Shown here: positions 41,110-50,513 of the stretch, one piece after another
How positions within the stretch are numbered: position 1 is the stretch's first letter
Layout of the letters: each line of letters begins with the position of its first letter
Source of the DNA: Bacillus velezensis
GTDB taxonomy: Bacteria; Bacillota; Bacilli; Bacillales; Bacillaceae
Length of the DNA stretch: 64,000 nucleotides
NCBI RefSeq assembly: GCF_001461825.1
Contig: NZ_LLZC01000012.1
Coordinates: 186,001-250,000, forward strand
Direction of reading: 5' to 3'
Made by a program: the position numbers and the translations under genes
Notes under the pieces: model-generated
Told to the model about the DNA's origin: nothing
The model's database searches: none
The model's input: only the letters and a program-made list of their open reading frames with translations

Positions 41110-42798
41110 ATGCAGTCTGAAAAGCCATGGCTTTCTCAATATCCCGAAGAGATTCCGCATGAGCTTGAATTTACTGATCAAACCCTGCCATCCAATCTGA
41201 CAAACTCCGCAGCTCAATTCCCGAACCACACCGCCATTTATTTTCTCGGAAAAAAACTCACATTCCAAGACGTTCTCACAGATTCGTTAAAGCTGGCCGC
41301 TTTTTTACGCAAAACAGGCCTGAAAAAAGGTGACAGAGCCGCCATTATGCTGCCCAATTGTCCGCAGTCGGTCATCGCTTTTTACGGCGTATTGTTTGCC
41401 GGCGGCATTGTCGTTCAGACCAATCCTCTCTACACGGAACACGAGCTTGAGTATCAGCTGAAAGACAGTGCGCCGCGCGTGATCATCACCCTCGATATGC
41501 TGTTTCCGAAGGTGATAAAAATGAAAACGTTATCAATCGTCGAACGCATTATTACAACGAGTATAAAAGACTTTTTGCCGTTCCCGAAAAATATGCTGTA
41601 TACGCTCACGCAAAAACAACAGGTGCATATTGATTATGACGGCTGCGAACAAATTCACAAATTAGCGGATATTTTAAAAAACGAAAGAGCGGAGGAAGCG
41701 GAGCCATTTGATATTGACCCTGCGCATGACATCGCCGTGCTTCAATACACGGGCGGAACAACCGGCTACCCGAAAGGCGTCATGCTCACACACCGGAACA
41801 TTCAGGCCAATACAGAAATGTGCGCCGCCTGGATGTACAAAATGAAAAAGGGAGCCGAAAAGGTGCTCGGCATCGTGCCTTTTTTTCATGTGTACGGATT
41901 GACCGCCGTGCTCAATTTTTCCATTATGCAGGGATGTGAAATGATCCTTCTTCCCAAATTCAATCCTTTGGATACCCTGAAAACAATCGACAGGCTGAAG
42001 CCGACGGTTTTTCCAGGGGCGCCGACGATTTACATCGGGCTGTTGCATCACCCGGAGCTGAATAAGTATGATTTGTCCTCCATTGAAAGCTGTCCGAGCG
42101 GTTCAGCGGCGCTTCCGGTTGAGGTCAAACAGAAATTTGAAAAAGTGACCGGAGGAAAGCTTGTGGAAGGCTACGGATTATCCGAAGCATCACCGGTTAC
42201 CCATTCAAACTTCATTTGGGGAAAAAATAAACCCGGCAGCATCGGCTGTCCCTGGCCCAATACCGACGCCGGAATCTATTCAGAAGAAAAAGGCGGGCTT
42301 GCGGGGCCGTATGAACACGGCGAGCTGATCGTAAAAGGTCCTCAGGTCATGAAAGGATACTGGAATAAGCAGGAGGAGACGGCGCGTGTCATCAGAGACG
42401 GCTGGCTGTTTACCGGAGATATGGGATATATGGATGAGGAAGGATTTTTCTACATCGCCGACAGGAAAAAAGACATCATCATTGCCGGCGGATACAACAT
42501 TTACCCCCGGGAGGTGGAAGAGGCGCTGTATGAGCATGAAGCCGTTCAGGAAATCGTCGTAGCGGGCGTTCCTGATTCCTACAGGGGGGAAACGGTGAAA
42601 GCATTTATCGTTTTGAAAAAAGGCGCCGAGGCAGATGCCGATGAGCTTGATGCGTTTGCAAGAGAGCGGCTTGCGCCGTACAAAGTCCCGAAGCTTTACG
42701 AATTCAGAAAAGAGCTTCCGAAAACGGCCGTCGGAAAAATATTAAGAAGGCGTTTAGTCGAAGAGGAAGATGCTTCCCGTGAAAACAAGGTGCCTTAA
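41110..42798 (+). CDS. lcfA: long-chain fatty acid-CoA ligase
   Basis: Activates fatty acids to acyl-CoA for beta-oxidation. 562 residues of the AMP-binding superfamily: P-loop-like YTGGTTGYPKG near residue 217, the GYGLSEASP motif, FTGDMGYMDEEGF and the C-terminal lysine motif PKTAVGKILRR. Start ATG 41110 after GAAGGGAGAGG. A TATAAT box is about 40 bases upstream (41071-41076). First gene of lcfA-fadR-fadB-etfB-etfA. Confidence 0.95.
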   Translation: MQSEKPWLSQYPEEIPHELEFTDQTLPSNLTNSAAQFPNHTAIYFLGKKLTFQDVLTDSLKLAAFLRKTGLKKGDRAAIMLPNCPQSVIAFYGVLFAGGIVVQTNPLYTEHELEYQLKDSAPRVIITLDMLFPKVIKMKTLSIVERIITTSIKDFLPFPKNMLYTLTQKQQVHIDYDGCEQIHKLADILKNERAEEAEPFDIDPAHDIAVLQYTGGTTGYPKGVMLTHRNIQANTEMCAAWMYKMKKGAEKVLGIVPFFHVYGLTAVLNFSIMQGCEMILLPKFNPLDTLKTIDRLKPTVFPGAPTIYIGLLHHPELNKYDLSSIESCPSGSAALPVEVKQKFEKVTGGKLVEGYGLSEASPVTHSNFIWGKNKPGSIGCPWPNTDAGIYSEEKGGLAGPYEHGELIVKGPQVMKGYWNKQEETARVIRDGWLFTGDMGYMDEEGFFYIADRKKDIIIAGGYNIYPREVEEALYEHEAVQEIVVAGVPDSYRGETVKAFIVLKKGAEADADELDAFARERLAPYKVPKLYEFRKELPKTAVGKILRRRLVEEEDASRENKVP

Positions 42799-42807
42799 AA
42801 GAAAAAC

Positions 42808-42862
42808 TTGACAAAATCCGGATTCCTTTTTATCATGAAGTTATGAATGAATAGTCATTCAT
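42808..42862 (+). promoter_or_regulatory. fadR promoter and FadR operator
   Basis: TTGACA (42808-42813) and TATCAT (42831-42836) have a 17-base spacer. Just downstream is the inverted repeat ATGAATGA-ATAG-TCATTCAT (42843-42862), the FadR box of Bacillus. It points to an internal, autoregulated promoter for fadR-fadB-etfBA within the lcfA operon. Confidence 0.85.
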
Positions 42863-42880
42863 TTATCGGAGGAAGGAACG

Positions 42881-43471
42881 ATGACATTGAACCAAAAACG
42901 GCCAAAGTATATGCAGATTATTGATGCAGCAGTAGAAGTCATAGCGGAAAACGGCTATCACCAATCACAGGTGTCCAAAATCGCCAAGCAGGCCGGCGTT
43001 GCGGACGGCACCATCTATTTATATTTCAAAAACAAAGAGGATATACTCATTTCTCTTTTTAAAGAAAAGATGGGCCAGTTCATTGAACGCATGGAAGAAG
43101 AAGTGAAAGAAAAAACGACGGCAAAAGAAAAACTCGCCCTCGTTATTAAGCAGCATTTCACACTGCTCGGCAATGACCGCCACCTCGCGATTGTGACCCA
43201 GCTTGAGCTCAGACAGTCGAATATCAAGCTGCGCCTGAAAATCAATGATATTTTAAAAGGTTATTTAAACATGCTGGACACCATTTTGACCGAAGGAATC
43301 AAGTCGGGGGAATGGAAAGACAATCTCGACGTCCGCCTCGCCCGGCAGATGATATTCGGGACGATAGATGAAACAGTGACAACATGGGTGATGAACGATC
43401 AGAAATATGATCTTCCGGATTTGTCAGACAAGGTATTGGAGCTGTTGGTGTCAGGGATTCATCAAAACTAA
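42881..43471 (+). CDS. fadR: TetR-family fatty-acid degradation repressor FadR
   Basis: 196 residues with an N-terminal TetR helix-turn-helix (HQSQVSKIAKQAGVADGTIYLYF, about 27-50) and a C-terminal ligand domain. In B. subtilis FadR (YsiA) represses beta-oxidation genes and is released by long-chain acyl-CoA. A palindromic FadR box lies 18 bases before its own start. GGAGGAAGG precedes the ATG; fadB follows after 13 bases. Confidence 0.95.
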   Translation: MTLNQKRPKYMQIIDAAVEVIAENGYHQSQVSKIAKQAGVADGTIYLYFKNKEDILISLFKEKMGQFIERMEEEVKEKTTAKEKLALVIKQHFTLLGNDRHLAIVTQLELRQSNIKLRLKINDILKGYLNMLDTILTEGIKSGEWKDNLDVRLARQMIFGTIDETVTTWVMNDQKYDLPDLSDKVLELLVSGIHQN

Positions 43472-43484
43472 AGGGGGTTGACGG

Positions 43485-44264
43485 ATGAACAGCCTTTCGA
43501 TGGCGGTAGAACAATCTGTTGCGGTGATCACCATTAATCATCAGCCGGCCAACGCGCTGTCCGGTGCGGTTTTAGATGAGTTGTCCGGTCTGTTCGACCG
43601 GTGTGAAACAGATGACAGCGTCAGAAGTATCATTATTCGCGGTGAGGGAAAATTTTTCTCGGCGGGCGCCGATATAAAGGAATTTACGTCGCTTGAAAAT
43701 CTTGAGCAATCTTCTGCCATGGCGGATAAAGGCCAGCAGCTGATGGAAAGAATTGAAGGGTTTCCGAAGCCCGTTATCGCAGCGATTCACGGCGCTGCGT
43801 TCGGCGGCGGTCTTGAGCTAGCCATGGCCTGCCATATCAGAATCGCTACATTGGATGCAAAGCTCGGCCTGCCCGAGCTGAATCTCGGCATTATTCCGGG
43901 CTTTGCCGGGACGCAGCGGCTTCCCCGGTACGTCGGTACGGCGAAAGCGCTTGAAATGATCGGCACTTCAGAACCTGTGACCGGAGAAGAAGCGCTCAGC
44001 CTCGGCCTTGTCACGATAGGCGCCGAACATGAGGAAGAGCTGCTGCAAAAAGCGAAAACGCTCGCGGGCAAGTTTGCGGAAAAAAGCCCGCAGTCGATGG
44101 CTTCTCTGCTTGAGCTCCTTTATTCAAACAAGATCTATTCTTATGACGGCGGCTTAAAGCTTGAAGCAAAGCGCTTTGGGGAAGCATTTGCATCAGATGA
44201 CGCAAAAGAAGGCATTCAGGCATTTCTCGAAAAAAGAAAGCCTCAATTCGGTGGGCGAAGATAA
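43485..44264 (+). CDS. fadB: enoyl-CoA hydratase FadB
   Basis: 259 residues of the crotonase family. The oxyanion-hole segments are FFSAGADIKEF (about 61-71) and AAFGGGLELAMAC (about 104-116), and the catalytic glutamates are expected in LGLPELNLGIIPG. Hydrates trans-2-enoyl-CoA in beta-oxidation. It lacks the dehydrogenase half found in enteric FadB. AAAGGGGG before the ATG; between fadR and etfB. Confidence 0.94.
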   Translation: MNSLSMAVEQSVAVITINHQPANALSGAVLDELSGLFDRCETDDSVRSIIIRGEGKFFSAGADIKEFTSLENLEQSSAMADKGQQLMERIEGFPKPVIAAIHGAAFGGGLELAMACHIRIATLDAKLGLPELNLGIIPGFAGTQRLPRYVGTAKALEMIGTSEPVTGEEALSLGLVTIGAEHEEELLQKAKTLAGKFAEKSPQSMASLLELLYSNKIYSYDGGLKLEAKRFGEAFASDDAKEGIQAFLEKRKPQFGGRR

Positions 44265-44277
44265 AGGGGATAAGATT

Positions 44278-45051
44278 ATGAATCTATTTGTACTGATGAA
44301 ACGGACGTTTGACACAGAAGAGAAAATCGTCATTGAAGCAGGAAAGATTCAGGAGGACGGAGCCGAATTTATCATTAATCCGTATGATGAATACGCCATT
44401 GAAGAAGCCATTCAGCTGAAAGAAGAGCACGGCGGAACCGTTACCGCTGTAACCGTCGGCGGAGAAGATGCGGAGAAAGAACTGAGAACCGCCCTTGCGA
44501 TGGGCTGTGACCAGGCGGTGTTAATCAATATTGAAGATGATCTGAGCGATCCTGACCAATACTCCATTTCAACTATCTTATATCATTATTTCAAGGATCG
44601 GGAATATGATCTGATTCTCGGAGGAAATGTCGCGATTGACGGCGGTTCCGGCCAAGTGGCTCCAAGGCTTGCCGAACTGCTGAACATTCCTTGCGTCACA
44701 ACGATTACAAAACTGACAATCAGCGGCGATGAAGCTGTGGCAGAGAAAGACAACGAAGGGGATACCGAAATCATTAAAACCTCACTTCCTTTAGTCATCA
44801 CGGCACAGCAAGGCTTAAACGAGCCGCGCTATCCGTCGCTTCCGGGCATTATGAAGGCGAAGAAAAAACCGCTGGAAGAACTTGAGCTCGATGATCTCGA
44901 TATTGATGAAGATGATGCCGCACCGAAGCTCAAAACGATCGAACGTTTTCTGCCGCCGCAAAAAGAAGCGGGCAGACTGATCGAAGGAGAAGCCGCTGAG
45001 CAGGCGAAAGAGCTTGTGTCACTGCTGAGAAAAGAAGCCAAAGTCGTATAA
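44278..45051 (+). CDS. etfB: electron transfer flavoprotein beta subunit
   Basis: 257 residues, ETF beta fold, beginning MNLFVLMKRTFDTEEKI and containing the AMP-binding region GNVAIDGGSGQVAPRLAE near residue 122-139. Accepts electrons from acyl-CoA dehydrogenases with EtfA. Start ATG 44278 with AAAGGGGAT before it. Forms an operon with etfA, 31 bases downstream. Confidence 0.96.
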   Translation: MNLFVLMKRTFDTEEKIVIEAGKIQEDGAEFIINPYDEYAIEEAIQLKEEHGGTVTAVTVGGEDAEKELRTALAMGCDQAVLINIEDDLSDPDQYSISTILYHYFKDREYDLILGGNVAIDGGSGQVAPRLAELLNIPCVTTITKLTISGDEAVAEKDNEGDTEIIKTSLPLVITAQQGLNEPRYPSLPGIMKAKKKPLEELELDDLDIDEDDAAPKLKTIERFLPPQKEAGRLIEGEAAEQAKELVSLLRKEAKVV

Positions 45052-45082
45052 ACCGATATTAAAGAAACTGGGGGATGTCAGA

Positions 45083-46060
45083 ATGGGAAAAAAAGTGATC
45101 GTACTCGGAGAAATTCGTGACGGCGCCTTACGGAACGTCACCTTTGAAGCCATAGCCGCAGGCAAAACCATTTCCGGCGGAGGAGATGTCATCGGCGTGC
45201 TGATGGGAAAAGGCGCGGCTGATGCAGCATCAGAACTCATTCAGTACGGCGCCGACAAAGTATTTACGGCCGATGCGCCGGGGCTTTCTCAGTATACGGC
45301 GGACGGATATGCCGCGGTTCTCGGGGATTTGATCGAAAATGAAAAGCCTGATGCGGTCATTTTCGGCCACACTTCTATGGGAAAAGATTTGTCGCCTAAG
45401 CTTGCGGCCCGGTTTGAAACGGGGCTGATTTCAGACAGCACGGATGTAAGCGTTACCGGAGACAACATCGTTTTTACAAGACCGATTTATTCGGGAAAAG
45501 CCTTTGAACAGGTGATTTCAACCGATCCTTTCATTTTGGCGACAATTCGGCCGAATAATATTCAGGCATTAGAAAAAGAAGCGAACCGGACGGGTGATAT
45601 TGAAGAGCTTGCGGCGCCTCCGGCAGATTTGCGGACAGTCATTGAAGAAGTAGTCAAAAAAACGGCGGACGGCGTGGATTTATCAGAAGCGAAAATTATC
45701 GTAGCAGGCGGCCGCGGTGTAAAAAGCAAAGATGGGTTTGAACCGTTAAAAGAACTTGCCGAGGTGCTCGGAGCAGCGGTGGGCGCTTCACGCGGCGCGT
45801 GTGACGCGGACTATTGCGATTATTCTCTTCAAATCGGCCAGACGGGAAAAGTCGTCACGCCGGATTTGTATATCGCCTGCGGCATTTCCGGAGCGATTCA
45901 GCACTTGGCGGGCATGTCAAACAGTAAGGTCATTGTTGCCATTAACAAAGACCCGGAAGCGGAAATATTTAAAATAGCGGACTACGGAATTGTCGGCGAT
46001 TTGTTCGAAGTGGTTCCGCTTCTGACCCAGGAATTTAAAAATGCCAATATTCATTCATAA
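45083..46060 (+). CDS. etfA: electron transfer flavoprotein alpha subunit
   Basis: 325 residues. The C-terminal FAD-binding part has ASRGACDADYC, QIGQTGKVVTPDLYIACG and SGAIQHLAGM, all hallmark ETF-alpha motifs. Carries FAD and transfers electrons from beta-oxidation to the quinone pool. GGGGGATG precedes the ATG. Last gene of the fad operon, followed by a terminator. Confidence 0.96.
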   Translation: MGKKVIVLGEIRDGALRNVTFEAIAAGKTISGGGDVIGVLMGKGAADAASELIQYGADKVFTADAPGLSQYTADGYAAVLGDLIENEKPDAVIFGHTSMGKDLSPKLAARFETGLISDSTDVSVTGDNIVFTRPIYSGKAFEQVISTDPFILATIRPNNIQALEKEANRTGDIEELAAPPADLRTVIEEVVKKTADGVDLSEAKIIVAGGRGVKSKDGFEPLKELAEVLGAAVGASRGACDADYCDYSLQIGQTGKVVTPDLYIACGISGAIQHLAGMSNSKVIVAINKDPEAEIFKIADYGIVGDLFEVVPLLTQEFKNANIHS

Positions 46061-46062
46061 TC

Positions 46063-46098
46063 AAAACCCTCTGGCTTAATTTGTCAGAGGGTTTTGAT
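46063..46098 (+). terminator. terminator of the lcfA-etfA operon
   Basis: AAAACCCTCTG...CAGAGGGTTTT hairpin beginning two bases after the etfA stop. Confidence 0.9.
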
Positions 46099-46106
46099 TT
46101 GTGTTA

Positions 46107-46190
46107 ATTGGTTCGTACAAATTATAGATTAATAAAACAATAGATTGACATGTACGAACCAATGTAATAAGCTTTTGTAAAGCGCTTACA
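46107..46190 (+). promoter_or_regulatory. abfB promoter with two AraR boxes and cre
   Basis: ATTGGTTCGTACAAAT (46107-46122) and ACATGTACGAACCAAT (46148-46163, inverted) are AraR-type boxes about four helical turns apart. The second overlaps TTGACA (46145-46150). TGTAAAGCGCTTACA (46176-46190) is a cre-like site. The layout parallels the ara operon control region. This fills most of the 213-base gap. Confidence 0.85.
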
Positions 46191-46273
46191 AACTTATCCA
46201 TTCAGCATGCATTCCAGATACATAGATCGGCTGTAGTGCTTTCATTCTTATTAAGGGAAAGGAATGATCAAGT

Positions 46274-47764
46274 TTGTCTCACAATACGGCAGTCATTCAA
46301 ACTGATATCACACGGGGAACCATTAATAAAAACATATACGGACATTTCGCGGAACACCTGGGAAGAGGCATATATGAGGGCATCTGGGTCGGAAAAGATT
46401 CCGATATTCCGAATACCGGCGGGGTCAGGACGGATGTTGCCGCCGCCCTCAAACAGCTTCAGATTCCCGTCCTCAGATGGCCGGGCGGCTGTTTTGCTGA
46501 TGAATACCATTGGGCAAACGGCGTAGGGAAACGCAAAACCATGCTGAATACCCATTGGGGCGGGACGATTGATTCCAATGAATTCGGCACGCACGAGTTT
46601 ATGATGCTTTGTGAACTGCTCGGCTGCGAACCGTACATCGCCGGAAACGTCGGCAGCGGAACGGTTAAAGAAATGGCTGATTGGATTGAATACATGACGT
46701 TTGAAGCGGGCACGCCGATGTCCGACTGGAGAAAAGAAAACGGGCGGGAAAAACCGTGGAAGCTGAAATATTTCGGAATAGGAAATGAGAACTGGGGCTG
46801 CGGCGGAAACATGCATCCTGACTATTATGCCGACCTTTACAGAAACTTTCAAACCTATGTCCGTAATTACAGCGGCAATGAAATCTATAAAATTGCCGGC
46901 GGCGCGAATGTCGACGATTACCGCTGGACTGAAACTTTAATGAAAAAAGCCGCTGATCTCATGGACGGGCTGAGCCTGCATTATTACACAATACCGGGCG
47001 ACTTCTGGAAGGGGAAAGGATCAGCGACGGAGTTTACGGAAGATGAATGGTTCACCACGATGAAAAAAGCGGCGCATATGGATGAATTGATCACAAGGCA
47101 CAGTGCCATCATGGATCAGTACGATCCCGAAAAAAGAGTCGGGCTGATCATTGATGAATGGGGCACGTGGCTTGATCCTGAGCCGGGCACGAATCCGGGC
47201 TTTCTGTATCAGCAGAATACGATCCGCGACGCCCTTGTCGCCGCCACGCATTTTCATATTTTTCATCAGCACGCAGACCGCGTACAGATGGCCAATATCG
47301 CGCAAACCGTCAACGTGCTTCAGGCAATGATCCTGACAAAAGGGAAAGAAATGCTGTTGACGCCGACGTATCATGTGTTTGATATGTTTAAAGTGCATCA
47401 GGACGCTTCTTTTTTGGCGACAGAAACAAAAGCAGCCGGGTACGAATGGAATGACGGCCGGCTCCCGCAAGTCAGCATTTCAGCGTCCAAACAGCAAAAC
47501 GGAGACATACATATCAGCATTTGCAATATCGATCATCTGCAAAAAGCTGATGTGAAGATTGAACTGCGGGGCATGAAAAAGACAGGGAAGCCTTCGGGAA
47601 CGATTCTGCACGCGGAAAAAATGAATGCCCATAATACATTCAGCAGTCCGGAAAACGTCAAACCGAAGCCGTTTTCCGGGTTTACTCAAAAGAGCGGAAA
47701 ACTTGAGGCGGAGCTTCCTCCGATGGCGATTGTATTAATCACGCTGCCTGCGGGTCCATCTTAA
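46274..47764 (+). CDS. abfB: alpha-L-arabinofuranosidase 2 (GH51)
   Basis: 496 residues, intracellular, a GH51 paralogue of AbfA with acid/base E172 in GNENWG and nucleophile E295 in IDEWGTW. In B. subtilis this gene (also called xsa) belongs to the AraR regulon, which agrees with the two AraR boxes upstream. Start is TTG 46274; AAAGGAA lies 11 bases upstream and no in-frame ATG keeps the conserved N terminus. Likely splits side-chain and terminal arabinose. Confidence 0.94.
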   Translation: MSHNTAVIQTDITRGTINKNIYGHFAEHLGRGIYEGIWVGKDSDIPNTGGVRTDVAAALKQLQIPVLRWPGGCFADEYHWANGVGKRKTMLNTHWGGTIDSNEFGTHEFMMLCELLGCEPYIAGNVGSGTVKEMADWIEYMTFEAGTPMSDWRKENGREKPWKLKYFGIGNENWGCGGNMHPDYYADLYRNFQTYVRNYSGNEIYKIAGGANVDDYRWTETLMKKAADLMDGLSLHYYTIPGDFWKGKGSATEFTEDEWFTTMKKAAHMDELITRHSAIMDQYDPEKRVGLIIDEWGTWLDPEPGTNPGFLYQQNTIRDALVAATHFHIFHQHADRVQMANIAQTVNVLQAMILTKGKEMLLTPTYHVFDMFKVHQDASFLATETKAAGYEWNDGRLPQVSISASKQQNGDIHISICNIDHLQKADVKIELRGMKKTGKPSGTILHAEKMNAHNTFSSPENVKPKPFSGFTQKSGKLEAELPPMAIVLITLPAGPS

Positions 47765-47917
47765 GTTTTGAACGCCCGCCGCCCGGTTATAATACACTGT
47801 ATAAATAAGATTATTTCCGGCGGGATCGGGAGAAAATAATATAAGCATTAAATTAGCATGAACGAATGGGAGATGCTATACTAAAAATCATCATTTGACA
47901 ATTGGAGGAATAACAAA

Positions 47918-48232
47918 ATGGCTATCGTAAAAGCAACTGATCAATCGTTCTCAGCTGAAACAAGTGAAGGTGTCGTATTGGCTGATTTCTGGGCTCCTTG
48001 GTGCGGACCTTGTAAAATGATCGCGCCCGTTCTTGAAGAGCTTGATCAAGAAATGGGAGACAAACTGAAAATCGTCAAAATCGACGTGGATGAAAACCAA
48101 GAAACTGCCGGTAAATACGGCGTCATGAGCATCCCGACACTTCTCGTGTTAAAAGACGGAGAAGTCGTTGAAACATCTGTCGGTTTCAAACCGAAAGAAG
48201 CTCTTGAAGAGCTTGTAAACAAACATCTGTAA
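47918..48232 (+). CDS. trxA: thioredoxin
   Basis: 104 residues, classic thioredoxin with active site W28-C29-G30-P31-C32 and the cis-proline region SIPTLLV. Main cytoplasmic disulfide reductase. TTGGAGGAAT precedes the ATG. A TATACT box at 47876-47881 may be the nearest promoter; a TATAAT at 47788-47793 is another. Stress control (sigma-B, Spx) is known in B. subtilis, not shown here. Confidence 0.97.
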   Translation: MAIVKATDQSFSAETSEGVVLADFWAPWCGPCKMIAPVLEELDQEMGDKLKIVKIDVDENQETAGKYGVMSIPTLLVLKDGEVVETSVGFKPKEALEELVNKHL

Positions 48233-48254
48233 GCCGAAAGCTTCCGTTACGGCA

Positions 48255-48288
48255 GGGCGATTCCTTTGAAAGGGAATCGCCTTTTTTG
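48255..48288 (+). terminator. terminator of trxA
   Basis: GGCGATTCC / GGAATCGCC hairpin with an eight-base loop and a six-base T-run. Confidence 0.92.
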
Positions 48289-48374
48289 ATCTTCCAAAAG
48301 CTGAAAATGGAGAAAAACAAATGTTCGTGATACACTGAATGGACACGAGAAATGAATGTAAGGAAGGGTAACGT

Positions 48375-50147
48375 ATGAATAAACAACTGAAAGAAAAGCT
48401 GGCCCTCCTTCCCGATCAGCCGGGCTGTTATTTAATGAAAGACCGTCAAAAAACAGTCATCTACGTGGGGAAAGCGAAAGTCTTGAAAAACAGGGTGCGA
48501 TCTTATTTCACCGGTTCTCACGACGCAAAAACCCAACGGCTTGTGACGGAGATTGAGGACTTTGAATATATCGTGACTTCCTCCAATCTTGAAGCGCTTA
48601 TTTTGGAAATGAATCTGATTAAAAAATACGATCCGAAATACAATGTCATGCTGAAAGATGATAAAACCTATCCCTTTATTAAAATCACCCATGAACGCCA
48701 TCCGCGGCTGATTGTCACCCGGAATGTCAAAAAAGACAAAGGACGCTATTTCGGCCCGTATCCGAATGTGCAGGCGGCGCGGGAAACGAAAAAACTGTTG
48801 GACCGCCTTTACCCGCTCAGGAAATGCTCAAAGCTTCCGGACCGCGTCTGTCTTTATTATCATCTCGGACAATGCCTCGCCCCATGTGTAAAGGATATAT
48901 CTGAGGAGACAAACCGCGAGATTGTTGAAGACATCACCCGTTTTTTAAAGGGAGGGCATAACGAAATCAAAAAAGAGCTCGAAGCGAAAATGGCAGAAGC
49001 GGCGGAAAAGCTTGAATTTGAACGGGCTAAAGAATTCCGCGACCAGCTTGTTCACATCGAATCGACGATGGAGAAGCAAAAAATGACCATGAATGACCTT
49101 CTGGACCGCGATGTGTTTGCATATGCCTACGATAAAGGCTGGATGTGCGTCCAAGTCTTTTTCATTCGCCAAGGAAAACTGATCGAACGCGACGTCAGCA
49201 TGTTTCCGATGTATCAGGAAGCGGATGAAGAATTCCTGACCTTCATCGGCCAGTTCTATTCCAAAAACAATCACTTTCTGCCTAAGGAAATTCTGGTGCC
49301 TGACAGCGTTGACAGGGACATGATCAGCGAGCTGTTGGAAACCGCCGTGCATCAGCCGAAAAAAGGCCCGAAAAAAGAGCTGCTTTTGCTTGCGCACAAA
49401 AATGCGAAAATTGCTCTGCGGGAAAAATTCTCGTTAATCGAGCGGGATGAGGAACGGTCGATCGGTGCAGCCGAACGGCTCGGCGAAGCGCTGAATATTT
49501 ACACGCCGCATCGGATTGAAGCGTTTGACAACTCCAATATTCAAGGCACAAACCCCGTATCGGCCATGATTGTCTTTATTGACGGAAAACCGAATAAAAA
49601 GGAATACCGCAAATATAAAATTAAAACCGTAACAGGGCCGGATGATTACGGCTCAATGAGGGAAGTCGTCAGAAGAAGGTACACGAGGGTGCTCCGCGAA
49701 AATCTTCCGCTGCCGGATTTAATCATCATTGACGGCGGAAAAGGGCAGATTAACGCGGCGCGCGACGTGCTCGAGAATGAGCTCGGCCTTGATGTCCCGG
49801 TAGCGGGATTGGCGAAAGATGATAAACACCGAACATCGAACCTTTTGATCGGCGACCCGCTTGAACCGGTGTTTCTGGAGCGGAACAGCCAAGAGTTTTA
49901 CCTGCTTCAGCGTATTCAGGACGAAGTTCACCGTTTTGCGATCAGCTTTCACAGACAGATCCGGGGAAAAAGCGTCTTTCAATCCGTTCTGGATGATATC
50001 CCCGGAATCGGCGAAAAACGCAAAAAAATGCTCTTAAAACATTTCGGATCTGTCAAAAAGATGAAGGAAGCAAGCCTTGACGATATCAAAAAAGCCGGTG
50101 TGCCGGCCGCGGCGGCCCAGCTGCTGTTTGAAAAATTGAAAAAATAG
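48375..50147 (+). CDS. uvrC: UvrABC system subunit C
   Basis: 590 residues: N-terminal GIY-YIG nuclease ([20 protein letters not shown], about 15-34), UVR domain (about 197-232) that contacts UvrB, RNase H-like nuclease (about 375-535) and C-terminal helix-hairpin-helix pair ([20 protein letters not shown]). Makes both incisions in nucleotide excision repair. AAGGAAGGGTAACGT precedes the ATG. Confidence 0.97.
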   Translation: MNKQLKEKLALLPDQPGCYLMKDRQKTVIYVGKAKVLKNRVRSYFTGSHDAKTQRLVTEIEDFEYIVTSSNLEALILEMNLIKKYDPKYNVMLKDDKTYPFIKITHERHPRLIVTRNVKKDKGRYFGPYPNVQAARETKKLLDRLYPLRKCSKLPDRVCLYYHLGQCLAPCVKDISEETNREIVEDITRFLKGGHNEIKKELEAKMAEAAEKLEFERAKEFRDQLVHIESTMEKQKMTMNDLLDRDVFAYAYDKGWMCVQVFFIRQGKLIERDVSMFPMYQEADEEFLTFIGQFYSKNNHFLPKEILVPDSVDRDMISELLETAVHQPKKGPKKELLLLAHKNAKIALREKFSLIERDEERSIGAAERLGEALNIYTPHRIEAFDNSNIQGTNPVSAMIVFIDGKPNKKEYRKYKIKTVTGPDDYGSMREVVRRRYTRVLRENLPLPDLIIIDGGKGQINAARDVLENELGLDVPVAGLAKDDKHRTSNLLIGDPLEPVFLERNSQEFYLLQRIQDEVHRFAISFHRQIRGKSVFQSVLDDIPGIGEKRKKMLLKHFGSVKKMKEASLDDIKKAGVPAAAAQLLFEKLKK

Positions 50148-50149
50148 TA

Positions 50150-50178
50150 TTGTGCTTTTCTGAAAAATCTGCTAGAAT
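50150..50178 (+). promoter_or_regulatory. promoter of the lysC leader
   Basis: TTGTGC (50150-50155) and TAGAAT (50173-50178), 17-base spacer, placed about 35 bases before the riboswitch. Confidence 0.7.
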
Positions 50179-50210
50179 GTGAACTAATTTCATAAGATCG
50201 TGTTATATGG

Positions 50211-50452
50211 TGAAGATAGAGGTGCGAACTTCAATAGTAAGCCTTTGGAGAATGATGGATTCTGCGAAAAAGGCTGAAAGGGGAGCGTCGCCGAAGTGTA
50301 TCACATCCCATCGGTGTGATTCGCTGGCCTTGCATTAAATAAATGTAAGGCTGTCAAGAATTCATTTTCTTGGAGGGCTATCTCGTTGTTCATAATCAAT
50401 CGTAATGATATGAAAAAGCAATGAGAGCTATTCCTCTCATTGCTTTTTTTAT
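50211..50452 (+). promoter_or_regulatory. lysine riboswitch (L-box) of lysC
   Basis: The 366-base gap before lysC holds an L-box: GATAGAGGTGCGAAC near the start, AGTAAGCC, GGCTGAAAGGGGAGC, GTCGCCGAAG and the closing GGGCTATC (to 50382). An expression platform with the terminator AAAAAGCAATGAGAG...CTCTCATTGCTTTTTTT follows (50413-50450). Lysine binding should favour termination and shut off aspartokinase II. Confidence 0.95.
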
Positions 50453-50513
50453 TGTGGACAAAACGCTCTTTTCTCCTCACCCGCACGAACCAAAATGTAA
50501 AGGGTGGTCTAGT

